Below are positions 23,273 to 31,536 of a stretch of 64,000 nt of DNA, piece by piece. The number at the start of each line of letters is the position of its first letter. The stretch's first letter is position 1. The position numbers and the translations under genes are program-made. Source of the stretch: Taklimakanibacter albus. Its GTDB lineage: Bacteria; Pseudomonadota; Alphaproteobacteria; Rhizobiales; Aestuariivirgaceae. The DNA lies in the NCBI RefSeq assembly GCF_016595235.1, contig NZ_JAENHL010000006.1:496001-560000 (forward strand), read 5' to 3'. The notes beneath the pieces are model-generated. The model saw only the letters and a list, made by a program, of their open reading frames with translations. It had not been told where the DNA came from and did no database searches.

Positions 23273-23350
23273 TTAGGTCTTCTTCTTGGCGGCCTTCTTC
23301 TTCGTAGCCTTCTTAGCAGCTTTCTTCTTAGCAGCTTTCTTCGCAGCCAT
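23273..23350 (-). CDS. 25-residue Lys/Ala-rich histone-tail-like micropeptide
   Basis: Short open frame: ATG at 23350, TAA at 23273-23275. The product has 13 Lys, 9 Ala, 2 Thr and the start Met, arranged as AA/KK(K) repeats like the C-terminal tails of histone H1 or the tails of bacterial HU-like proteins. Support for a real gene: AGGAG (minus strand, 23359-23363) lies eight bases before the ATG, and a strong terminator follows 23 bases after the stop. Such a basic peptide would bind nucleic acid or another polyanion such as polyphosphate; that is inference. It stands alone between the ceramidase-like gene and the nrdJ end and is not a tail of a larger frame, since an in-frame extension is not evident. 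Confidence 0.72.
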   Translation of the reverse strand: MAAKKAAKKKAAKKATKKKAAKKKT

Positions 23351-23894
23351 ATCTATTTCTCCTGGTTAAATTAGAGCCCCAATAACGCAGGTAAGCCTCA
23401 CATCAAACGATCGACAGATGACCCATGAGGAATCAACATTTGTCAGACCGTCATCGCAACGTGTTGTCTACCTGTTTGTGTGATTCGGCAATATGCCGAC
23501 CACATCTGGTATGTCATCAGAAATCAGCTAACAACCGGTAAACATTGAGAAATCGTAGTTTTTGTCCGTGGACGGATGAAAAAGCCTCGGATTCACGGGA
23601 ATCGAGCCGGAATCAAGTGTTTTCTTGGTATGATCCGTATACGGAACAGGGCTCTGAATCGACCTCGCCGAGGCCCTTCGGAGGCCGGTTTTTGACTGTG
23701 GCGGCAAAGTCACGCCTGTAAAAATATTTGTGGAAGACGGGCTCCGGAAGCTGAATCCGACCGTTGGAGCCGTTCCGAAGCTGCGCTCGGCGACGCGCAA
23801 GGAGGGGAATCGGTGCCTCGAATTTTGGCGAACACGACTGCCATCGCCATCATTTCGACCGATGACGGACAATTTCCGGGAGGCGATTGCCCGC
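23351..23894. other. Gene-free gap upstream of the micropeptide gene
   Basis: 544 bases, AT-richer than the flanks, between the micropeptide start and the nrdJ terminator. Open frames of 60-131 residues through it have no ribosome-binding site or family resemblance. It must hold the micropeptide promoter. A perfect 12-base palindrome TCCGTATACGGA lies at 23634-23645, and a GC-rich patch at 23668-23690 is followed by GGTTTTTG. A small RNA is possible but not shown. Confidence 0.45.
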
Positions 23895-23924
23895 AAAAAA
23901 ATGGCCGGGACATGCCCGGCCATT
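23895..23924 (-). terminator. Rho-independent terminator of nrdJ
   Basis: On the minus strand, stem AATGGCCGGG/CCCGGCCATT with a five-base loop is followed by seven T, 30 bases after the nrdJ stop. The ten-base arms are identical to the inner arms of the terminator at 20167-20193. Confidence 0.9.
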
Positions 23925-23954
23925 CTCAGATCGCCATTATGCGGCGCTCACCTC

Positions 23955-26900
23955 TTATGAGCACCCGCTCGTCGAGCCGCAGGTGTCGCATTTGAGGCAG
24001 GTGCCATTGCGCACCATCGTGTAGTTGCCGCACTCGTTGCAGCTGTCGCCCTCATAGCCCTTCATCCGGGCCTCGGTGCGCCGGTCGAACTCCATCACTT
24101 GGGGTGCCGCATGCACATGCACGTGCTCCTCGTGATGCTCATGCACATGCACCTCGGCCACGCGGGCCTCGGCGACGGCGAGCGCCGAGGTGCCGTAGCT
24201 CTCGGTCGCCCGCATCTGTAGCGCGTGGGCGGGCGAGCCGCTCACCGGCGCGCTCGTCGGCATGACGACGACATTGCGGGTGTTGAGGTTGCGGCGCACG
24301 AAGCCCGACGACAGGACCCTGGAGGCGGGCAGCGGTGCCGGCGGCGGTGCGCTGCCGTCGTCCACGCCTTTGCCCAGCGCGTCGAAGCCGATATCGGAGG
24401 GCTCGACATGGGCGAGGTCGTGACGGCCGAGATAGGAGACCGCCAGCTCGCGGAACACATAATCGAGGATCGAGGTGGCGTTCTTGATCGACTGGTTGCC
24501 CTGGACGAGGCCCGCCGGCTCGAAGCGGGTGAAGGTGAAGGCCTCCACGAACTTCTCGAGCGGCACGCCGTATTGCAGGCCCGTCGACACCGCGATGGCG
24601 AAGTTGTTCATCATGGCGCGCAGCGCCGTGCCTTCCTTGTGCATGTCGATGAAGATCTCGCCGAGGCGGCCATCTTCATATTCGCCGGTGTGCAGATAGA
24701 CCTTGTGGCCGCCGACGATCGCCTTCTGGGTATAGCCCTTGCGGCGCTGCGGCATGACTTCCCGGTCGCGCTTGACCATGACCTCGACGATCTTCTCGAC
24801 GATGGTCTCGACGCGCTGCACCTGGGTCTTGCCGGCGAGCTGCTCGGCCAGATCCTCCTCAGCCTCATCGTCCTCGATGAGCTGGGCCGAGAGCGGCTGG
24901 GAGAGCTTGGAGCCGTCGCGATAGAGGGCGTTGGCCTTCAACGCCAGCTTCCAGGACAGCATATAGGCCGCATTGCATTCCTCGACCGAGGCGTCGTTCG
25001 GCATATTGATGGTCTTGGAGATGGCGCCCGAGATGAAGGGCTGGGACGCCGCCATCATGCGGATATGGCTGTCGACCGAGAGATAACGCCTGCCGAGCCG
25101 GCCGCACGGATTGGCGCAGTCGAACACCGGCAGGTGCTCATTCTTGAGGCCGGGCGCACCCTCGAGGGTCATGGCGCCGCAGACATGGACATTGGCGCGC
25201 TCGACATCGGTCTTCGTGAAGCCGAGATGGCTCAGAAGGTCGAAGCTGAAATCGTTGAGCTGCTCGTCGCTGAGCTTGAGGACGGTCTTGCAGAAGCCTT
25301 CACCCAGCACGAACTTGTTGAACACGAACTTGATGTCGAAGGCGGAAGCCAGTCCCGCCTCGATCTTGGTGATCTCGGCGTCGCCGAAGCCCTTGGCCTT
25401 GAGCGCCGCATGGTTGATGGCCGGGCTGTCGGCCAGCGACCCGTGGCCCACCGCATAGGAGATGATGGTATCGATCTCGTCCACGCCGTAACCCAGCGTG
25501 CGCAGCGCCTCGGGCACCGCCTGGTTGATGATCTTGAAATAGCCGCCGCCGGCGAGCTTCTTGAACTTCACCAGAGCGAAATCAGGCTCGATGCCGGTCG
25601 TGTCGCAGTCCATCACGAGGCCGATCGTGCCGGTCGGCGCGATGACGGTCGACTGCGCATTGCGGTAGCCATGCGCCTCGCCGAGCGTCACGGCCTTGTC
25701 CCAGGCGGCGCGCGCATGGGTGATGAGGGCCTTGTCGAGGCAGCTCAATTCATCGAGCGGCACCGGCGCGGTCTTGACCCCTTCATAGCCGACGGCGGCG
25801 CCATAGGCGGCGCGCCGATGATTGCGCATCACGCGCAGCATGTGGTCGCGGTTCTTCTCGAAGCCGGGGAAGGGGCCCAGCTCCTTGGCCATCTCGGCCG
25901 AGGTCGCATAGGAGATGCCGGTCATGATCGCCGAGAGGGCGCCGCAAATGGCGCGGCCTTCATGGCTGTCATAGGGAATGCCGGCGGTCATCAGGAGGCC
26001 GCCGATATTGGCGAAGCCGAGGCCCAGCGTGCGGAACTCGTAAGAGAGCCGGGCGATCTCCTTGGACGGGAACTGCGCCATCAGCACCGAGATTTCGAGG
26101 ACGATGGTCCACAGGCGCACGCCATGCTCGAAGGAGCCGACGTCGAAGACGCCGTCCGCCTGACGGAACTGCAGCAGGTTGAGGGACGCGAGATTGCAGG
26201 CCGTGTCGTCGAGGAACATATATTCCGAGCACGGGTTGGAGGCGCGGATTTCACCCGAGGCCGGGCAGGTGTGCCAGTCGTTGATCGTGGTGTGGAACTG
26301 GATGCCGGGATCGGCCGATGCCCAGGCGGCATAACCGATCTTGTCCCACAGCGCGCGTGCCGAGGTCGTCTTGGTGGTCTTGCCGGTGAGGCGTGAGATC
26401 AGGTCCCAGTTGCGGTCGCTTTCGACGGCATTGAGGAAGCCGTCGGTGACGCGCACCGAATTGTTCGAGTTCTGGCCGGAAACGGTGCGATAGGCCTCGC
26501 CGTCCCAATCGGTGTCATAGGTGTCGAAGCTGATATCGGTATAGCCCTGGCGCGCGAACTGGATGACCCGCTTGATGTAGTTGTCGGGCACCATATTGCG
26601 GCGCGCATCCTTGACGGCGCGCTTGAGGGCGGGGTTCTTCTCGATCTCGAAGCAGTCGGTGCCGGGGCCTTCGCAATTGACGCAGGCCTTCATGATGGCG
26701 GCGAGCGCCTTGCGCACCACCTTCGAGCCGGTGACGAGGGCCGCCACCTTCTGCTCTTCCTTCACCTTCCACTCGATATAGTCCTCGACATCCGGATGGT
26801 CGATGTCGACCACCACCATCTTGGCGGCGCGGCGCGTGGTGCCGCCCGACTTGATGGCGCCGGCCGCCCGGTCGCCGATCTTGAGGAAGCTCATGAGGCC

Positions 26901-27656
26901 GGAGGACTTGCCGCCGCCCGAGAGCTTCTCGTTCTCGCCGCGCAGCTTCGAGAAGTTGGAACCGGTGCCGGAGCCGTATTTGAACAGACGGGCTTCCCGA
27001 ACCCACAGGTCCATGATGCCGCCTTCGTTGACGAGGTCGTCATCGACCGACTGGATGAAGCAGGCATGCGGCTGCGGGTGCTCATAGGCCGACTTCGACT
27101 TGACGAGCTTGCCGGTTTCGAAATCGACATAGTAGTGGCCTTGGCCGGGGCCATCGATGCCATAGGCCCAATGCAGGCCGGTATTGAACCATTGCGGGGA
27201 GTTGGGAGCGCATTTCTGCGTGGCGAGCATGAAGCACATCTCGTCATAGAAGGCGCGCGCGTCTTCCTCGCCGTCGAAATAGCCGCCCTTCCAGCCCCAA
27301 TAGGTCCAGGTGCCGGCGAGACGGTTGAAGACTTCCTTCGAGCTCACTTCGCCACGGGTGCGCTCTTTGACGGGGAGGGTGCCCACGACCGCATCATCGG
27401 GTACCGAGCGCCAGAGCCACGAGGGAACGGTCGACTCTTCGACGCGCTTCAGGGCGACGGGGACGCCCGCTTTGCGGAAATACTTTTGCGCCAGGATGTC
27501 GGAGGCGACCTGGCTCCAGGAAGAGGGGACTTCGATGTCCGCCAGACGGAACACGATGGAACCATCGGGGTTTTTGATCTCGCTCACCGCCTTTCGGAAA
27601 TCCAGCCCGTGATAGGCGTCTTGACCAGATTTAGTGTAGCGGCGCTCGATCTTCAT
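23955..27656 (-). CDS. nrdJ: Vitamin B12-dependent ribonucleotide reductase NrdJ (class II)
   Basis: Adenosylcobalamin-dependent enzyme that reduces ribonucleotides to deoxyribonucleotides in aerobic and anaerobic conditions. The 1233-residue protein has the ribonucleotide-reductase core ([32 protein letters not shown], and later [19 protein letters not shown]), an acidic segment near residue 930, a His-rich stretch (seven His in 13 residues, about residue 1170) and a C-terminal four-Cys zinc-ribbon-like end (CNECG and CLKCDTCG). The frame is open to 27710, but ATG 27656 with GAGGG upstream gives the family N terminus MKIERRYT. The promoter and two NrdR-type boxes lie at 27862-27931. It is a single-gene unit. 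Confidence 0.97.
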   Translation of the reverse strand: MKIERRYTKSGQDAYHGLDFRKAVSEIKNPDGSIVFRLADIEVPSSWSQVASDILAQKYFRKAGVPVALKRVEESTVPSWLWRSVPDDAVVGTLPVKERTRGEVSSKEVFNRLAGTWTYWGWKGGYFDGEEDARAFYDEMCFMLATQKCAPNSPQWFNTGLHWAYGIDGPGQGHYYVDFETGKLVKSKSAYEHPQPHACFIQSVDDDLVNEGGIMDLWVREARLFKYGSGTGSNFSKLRGENEKLSGGGKSSGLMSFLKIGDRAAGAIKSGGTTRRAAKMVVVDIDHPDVEDYIEWKVKEEQKVAALVTGSKVVRKALAAIMKACVNCEGPGTDCFEIEKNPALKRAVKDARRNMVPDNYIKRVIQFARQGYTDISFDTYDTDWDGEAYRTVSGQNSNNSVRVTDGFLNAVESDRNWDLISRLTGKTTKTTSARALWDKIGYAAWASADPGIQFHTTINDWHTCPASGEIRASNPCSEYMFLDDTACNLASLNLLQFRQADGVFDVGSFEHGVRLWTIVLEISVLMAQFPSKEIARLSYEFRTLGLGFANIGGLLMTAGIPYDSHEGRAICGALSAIMTGISYATSAEMAKELGPFPGFEKNRDHMLRVMRNHRRAAYGAAVGYEGVKTAPVPLDELSCLDKALITHARAAWDKAVTLGEAHGYRNAQSTVIAPTGTIGLVMDCDTTGIEPDFALVKFKKLAGGGYFKIINQAVPEALRTLGYGVDEIDTIISYAVGHGSLADSPAINHAALKAKGFGDAEITKIEAGLASAFDIKFVFNKFVLGEGFCKTVLKLSDEQLNDFSFDLLSHLGFTKTDVERANVHVCGAMTLEGAPGLKNEHLPVFDCANPCGRLGRRYLSVDSHIRMMAASQPFISGAISKTINMPNDASVEECNAAYMLSWKLALKANALYRDGSKLSQPLSAQLIEDDEAEEDLAEQLAGKTQVQRVETIVEKIVEVMVKRDREVMPQRRKGYTQKAIVGGHKVYLHTGEYEDGRLGEIFIDMHKEGTALRAMMNNFAIAVSTGLQYGVPLEKFVEAFTFTRFEPAGLVQGNQSIKNATSILDYVFRELAVSYLGRHDLAHVEPSDIGFDALGKGVDDGSAPPPAPLPASRVLSSGFVRRNLNTRNVVVMPTSAPVSGSPAHALQMRATESYGTSALAVAEARVAEVHVHEHHEEHVHVHAAPQVMEFDRRTEARMKGYEGDSCNECGNYTMVRNGTCLKCDTCGSTSGCS

Positions 27657-27861
27657 GATATCCCTCGTCTTCTTCAATGTTGGCCCACGGGCGGACGCGC
27701 AAGAATCCACCCACCGGCTTCAGTTCACCCGTGTTTGACGACGCAGTACTCCCTATCCGCGAAACAACGCCTCGCGGATCAAGCAGCATTATTTTGGGTT
27801 TTTTTAACTTGTGAGAGCCGGCTTTTGCCCCGGTTCTCCGTACCCCTCAGCCTCAAGACTC

Positions 27862-27890
27862 AATCTATTACATCGTCATGAGAACGTCAA
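27862..27890 (-). promoter_or_regulatory. Candidate sigma-70-type promoter of nrdJ
   Basis: Read on the minus strand: TTGACG at 27890-27885, a 17-base spacer, and TAGATT at 27867-27862. This is a five-of-six -35 match and a usable -10 with ideal spacing. It is 206 bases upstream of the nrdJ start. The downstream NrdR box covers the -35 element. Confidence 0.6.
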
Positions 27891-27900
27891 CAGTTAGTGT
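27885..27900. promoter_or_regulatory. NrdR-type box 2 (weaker), overlapping the nrdJ -35
   Basis: CGTCAACAGTTAGTGT fits about 10 of 16 positions of the NrdR consensus aCaCwAtATaTwGtgT, with the right half (TTAGTGT) near perfect. Its start is exactly 31 bases from the start of the stronger box at 27916, the usual spacing of paired NrdR boxes. Confidence 0.6.
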
Positions 27901-27915
27901 GTAACCAAAATCTTA

Positions 27916-27931
27916 ACACAACATCTTGTGT
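27916..27931. promoter_or_regulatory. NrdR-type box 1 upstream of nrdJ
   Basis: ACACAACATCTTGTGT is palindromic in its six-base arms (ACACAA/TTGTGT) and matches the NrdR box consensus well. NrdR is the ATP/dATP-sensing repressor of ribonucleotide reductase genes; its gene is not in this window. Confidence 0.72.
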
Positions 27932-28040
27932 CCACAGGTTGACGGCGGTCTGCGGACAAGCGAGAGTGCGCCACGATTCGGGAGACCCCGGCAAGGAAAC
28001 CTTGCGCTTGACTGGGAAAAGGCCCGAAAAGCCCCGATTC

Positions 28041-29570
28041 TCAAGGGACGTTACGCTGCGGTGCCTGCCACATGCGCGGGGCGGGTAACGGCGGCAAAGA
28101 GGCAAGAAGGCGCTGACCGGCCCATGTCCATGAGCGCCAGTCCTGCTGTTTGAGCGCAAGCTCGTCATGGAGCGTCTGGCGATACTGCATGGCGGCGACG
28201 GCCTGTGGCGCATCGCGCATCCGGGAAATGAACCAATCGAAGGCCGGCAAAGCCGCGGGGCCCAGGCTGGCGAGATAGGGCATGTCGAGCGTCTGACCGC
28301 GACCGCCGACATCGCCCGCATGGCGGACATTGTAGCTCGCGATGAAGCCCGAAAGATCGGCAAAGGCCATGGCATAAAGCACGCCGACCGCCGCCAGCGC
28401 ATTGCCATTGATGAGCCAGCGCCCGGACTTGCCCATAAGAATGCGGGCCACGATGAGAACGAAGCCGAAGGCGACGAGCCCCATCCAGATCAGCGCCGAT
28501 AGCCTGAGGAACGTCAGTGAATAGTCTTCGATGTAATTGAGCGTGCGCAGTATCGCCGAGGCGACGAGAAAGACGTTCTGCGCCAGCCAGAGATAGATGA
28601 GCGCACGGATGCGGACGTCATGCTCGCTGGGCGCTCCCCGGCGCAGCGCCACTAGGACGAAAGCGCCGGCGAGCAGCGCCGTCAGGATGAGCGGATAGGC
28701 GCCGCGATGGGCATATTGCGCGTGTGTCAAACCATTGGGCAGCGTCTCGCCGGCCCACAGATAGGTGAGATCGAGCCCGTTCTGAAGCGCGAAGATGGCA
28801 TTGCACAGGATGAGGGCGATGAGCACGCTCTGGACCGAGAACAGCCGGACGATGCGCCCGTCGACCTTCTCGGCTTCATAGTCGGCGCCCTTCGGCAGAT
28901 AGATGGCGCTGGCACGCAGGAGGCTCCACACGATCATGCCGGTGAAGGCCCAGAGTATCAGGCGGTCTATGGTCAGGACCGCGAACAGGCTGCCGCCGTC
29001 GAAGGATGTTGCGAAATCCTCGAGGATCGGATTGGCCCAGATGAAGAGCAGGCCGAAGAGAAGAACCGCCGTTACAGGCAGGATCAGAGGCGCGAGCTTG
29101 ATGGCTTGCGCCCGATGACGTCTGCTGGCGAGCCGCAGAAGCCCCAGATCGCGGAAGGGGGACAGCGACATGGTGAGCGTGAAGATGCCGAGCTTGAGGG
29201 CGAGATCGCGGGCATCGGCCGGGCTTCTGAAGGTCGGGCGCAGCACGAGGAGGGCGAGCGCCGACCAGAGCAGGATCGCGGCCAGGGGACCGGGATCGTT
29301 GAACAAGGCGAAGCACAGACCAAGGGCGGCGATGCCCAGCGCATAGTCGAACGATCCGGGGCGCGGCACGCGCATCAGCCAGACGATGGCGAGAAGGCTC
29401 GCGGCGAAGAGGCCGAGCGTCGAACCGGCGATGAAGCCCTGGGGCCTGAGAAACAACGCGTCGGCGAGGAGCACCAGCACCAGAGCGGCGACCGCCTTGG
29501 TCCAGAATCGCGAGGTGAAGTGATGGAGAAAAGCACGTCCAACCGGCGCCAGGCCGTTGAAGCTCGTCAT
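28041..29570 (-). CDS. DUF4173 family membrane protein
   Basis: 509-residue polytopic membrane protein with about 11-13 hydrophobic helices. It resembles the DUF4153/DUF4173 family: the long helical N-terminal half, a central segment YEAEKVDGRIVRLFSVQSVLIALI, AGETLPNGLTHAQYAHRGAYPLILTALLAGAF, and a soluble C-terminal tail after IASYNVRH. Function is unknown. Related proteins are found near envelope or two-component genes in rhizobia. The gene lies downstream of the MFS exporter gene on the same strand, 109 bases apart. Confidence 0.8.
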   Translation of the reverse strand: MTSFNGLAPVGRAFLHHFTSRFWTKAVAALVLVLLADALFLRPQGFIAGSTLGLFAASLLAIVWLMRVPRPGSFDYALGIAALGLCFALFNDPGPLAAILLWSALALLVLRPTFRSPADARDLALKLGIFTLTMSLSPFRDLGLLRLASRRHRAQAIKLAPLILPVTAVLLFGLLFIWANPILEDFATSFDGGSLFAVLTIDRLILWAFTGMIVWSLLRASAIYLPKGADYEAEKVDGRIVRLFSVQSVLIALILCNAIFALQNGLDLTYLWAGETLPNGLTHAQYAHRGAYPLILTALLAGAFVLVALRRGAPSEHDVRIRALIYLWLAQNVFLVASAILRTLNYIEDYSLTFLRLSALIWMGLVAFGFVLIVARILMGKSGRWLINGNALAAVGVLYAMAFADLSGFIASYNVRHAGDVGGRGQTLDMPYLASLGPAALPAFDWFISRMRDAPQAVAAMQYRQTLHDELALKQQDWRSWTWAGQRLLASLPPLPAPRMWQAPQRNVP

Positions 29571-29679
29571 CTGACCGTCCCTCTTGTTTTATGACTGCAT
29601 CAGGGGACGGCTTCGCGGATATTGCGAGACGCGCCGGCGGCAATCCGGCGGTGGAATTGCGGAATGATTGGGGCAGCGA

Positions 29680-31230
29680 TCAGTGAAGGCCGGAACGGGG
29701 CCCGGTGCTGTTATCCACCCGCCGCACGAAGCAGAGTGCCACGAGACCGACCACCGTGATCAGCGCCAGGAGCATCCAGGCATCGTTGATCGCCATCACC
29801 AGCGACTGTTTCTCGAGATCGGGCAGGAGATCCATGAGCCGCATCGAATCGAGCCCGCCCTCGACATCGGCCGGCGTCAGGCCGAAGAGCTCGAGCGTCG
29901 CCGGGTCACCCGCCTTGAGCTTCTCGGTCAGCATGTCCGCGTGCTCGGGGCCGCGTGTGAACATCACCGTGTCGATCAGCGATATGCCGATGGCGCCGCC
30001 CAGATTGCGCATCATGTTGAAGAGGCTGCTGCCGTCGCCGATCTCACTCGGCGCCAGCTGCGACAAAGCGATGTGGGTGGGCGCCAGGAGGCACAGCATG
30101 ACCGACGCGCCGCGGATGACCTGCGGCCAGAACATCTCATAATAGTCGGTGTCGGTGGTCTCGTTCATGCTCAAGGCGAGACCGAGCGCGAAGACAAGGA
30201 AGCCGGCCACGGTCAGGAGGCGCGCATCGACACGTTTTTCGAGCTGCACCGCGATCGGCGCCATGAGGAGTTGGGCGGCGCCCGTCACCAGCATGATCTC
30301 GCCGATGCGCAACGGGCCGTGGCCGCGCACGAAGGAAAGGAAGACCGGCATCAGATAGACCATGCCGAAGAGCGCGGCGCCGAGCGCGAAGCTCAGGACG
30401 CAGCCGGCGGCGAAATTACGCCGGCGCAACAGCGAGATGTCGACGATGCGATTGTCATGGGTGAGCGTACGCCGGATGAAGAAGACGGCGAGAATGACGG
30501 TCGCGGCGAGAAGGCCGAGCACCGTACCGGACAGCCAGCCATCGTCGGGCGCATGTTTGAGCGCGATCTCGAAAGCGGCGAGCCCGAGAGCGAGGCAGGC
30601 GAGCGACAGCCAGTCGAGCCGCTTGAAATGCGAGATGTCGCGGGTTTCGGGCGCGAAGCTCCTTGCGGCGACAAAAAGAGCGATGATCCCCGGCACGACA
30701 TTGATGAGGAACAGCCAGTGCCAGGATGTCGTTTCGGTGATCCAGCCGCCGACCACGGGACCGAGCGTCGGCGCCAGCACCGCCACCATGCCGGCGATGG
30801 TGGTGGCGAGCGCCTCGCTCGATTTCGGAAACAGCAGGAAGACCGCGGCGAAGACGAGCGGGATAAGAACGCCGCCGGCAAAGCCTTGGATAACCCTGGC
30901 GGCGATGAGGGACGTGAAATCGAAGCTGAAGGCGCAGGCGATCGAGGCGAGCGTGAAGACGCTGAGCGCGATGATGAAGGTTCGCTTCAGGCCGAGCGCG
31001 CGGATGAACAGGCCGGTGAGCGGAATAGCGATGATCTCGGCGATCAGATAGGCCGTCTGGATCCAGCTCATCCGGTCGGCGCCGATCGCCAGCGCTTTCT
31101 CGATGACGGCGAGCGAGGTGACCACGACCTGGATGTCGAGGATCGCCATGAACATGCCGAGGCACATGGCGGCGAATCCGGCCCAGGTGGCGGCACCGGC
31201 ATGTGGTCGATCGGGAGAAACGTCGGTCAT
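29680..31230 (-). CDS. MFS multidrug exporter, DHA2 (EmrB/QacA) type
   Basis: Proton-driven drug exporter of the inner membrane. The 516-residue protein has about 14 hydrophobic helices, the DHA2 start MFMAILDIQVVVTSL, motif A-type loop RALGLKRTFI between helices 2 and 3, and the antiporter motif C in APTLGPVVGGWITE. No HlyD/EmrA-type membrane fusion partner is adjacent, so it may act alone or with a distant partner. The substrate is not deducible. It is divergent from the DedA-PAP2 gene. Confidence 0.92.
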   Translation of the reverse strand: MTDVSPDRPHAGAATWAGFAAMCLGMFMAILDIQVVVTSLAVIEKALAIGADRMSWIQTAYLIAEIIAIPLTGLFIRALGLKRTFIIALSVFTLASIACAFSFDFTSLIAARVIQGFAGGVLIPLVFAAVFLLFPKSSEALATTIAGMVAVLAPTLGPVVGGWITETTSWHWLFLINVVPGIIALFVAARSFAPETRDISHFKRLDWLSLACLALGLAAFEIALKHAPDDGWLSGTVLGLLAATVILAVFFIRRTLTHDNRIVDISLLRRRNFAAGCVLSFALGAALFGMVYLMPVFLSFVRGHGPLRIGEIMLVTGAAQLLMAPIAVQLEKRVDARLLTVAGFLVFALGLALSMNETTDTDYYEMFWPQVIRGASVMLCLLAPTHIALSQLAPSEIGDGSSLFNMMRNLGGAIGISLIDTVMFTRGPEHADMLTEKLKAGDPATLELFGLTPADVEGGLDSMRLMDLLPDLEKQSLVMAINDAWMLLALITVVGLVALCFVRRVDNSTGPRSGLH

Positions 31231-31536
31231 CGGGTGATCACAATGAGGTGAGAGGACGTCTTGAATAGCAGAGAGGCGGCTTTCATTCGAGCTTGGCGCT
31301 CACGCGTGATTCGGCGTAGTCTCCGATCATGCGATTTTTGTTCATATTGTTGCAGCTTTTTAAGTCATTCAGCGGCCTGGAACCCGCTATCCTCGGCGCA
31401 ACCCGCGCAATCGTGAAGAGGCGCTGCCTTGTTCTTGACATGAGGTTCTTGGTAAGTCCGGCGCATGTCCCGCCTGTCGCATGCGCCGCATCGTAATATC
31501 CCTGTGACCTTCCCGACTTAACGAGCCGCTGGCCGC
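31231..31536. other. Divergent gap between the MFS gene and the DedA-PAP2 gene
   Basis: 306 bases with an AT-rich section around 31333-31365. It holds an inverted repeat GGCGCATG/CATGCGCC (31460-31467 and 31480-31487) with a 12-base loop, which could be an operator. A TTGACA at 31435 has no matching -10 element. No gene is seen. Confidence 0.45.

Larger units (their letters stand above)
27657..28040 (-). other. nrdJ 5' region with a long structured leader
   Basis: 384 bases without a gene. If transcription starts near 27855, the nrdJ mRNA has a leader of about 200 bases with two hairpins: 27813-27838 (arms of nine, one G-U pair) and 27755-27779 (perfect arms ATCCGCGA/TCGCGGAT). No B12 box or other cobalamin riboswitch consensus is visible. 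The part beyond 27931 toward the DUF4173 stop holds nothing recognised. Confidence 0.55.

Noticed and set aside
23528-23923. 131-codon minus-strand frame beginning MAGHVPAIF
   Set aside because: Its start lies inside the nrdJ terminator hairpin, there is no ribosome-binding site and no family resemblance.
24225-26396. 723-codon plus-strand frame inside nrdJ
   Set aside because: Antisense shadow; the nrdJ frame carries all enzyme motifs.
27657-27855. Cobalamin riboswitch in the nrdJ leader
   Set aside because: Hairpins are present, but neither the B12 box nor the other conserved blocks of cobalamin riboswitches are seen.
29668-31251. 527-codon plus-strand frame opposite the MFS exporter gene
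   Set aside because: Charged low-complexity shadow of the exporter, which has clear transmembrane and antiporter motifs.
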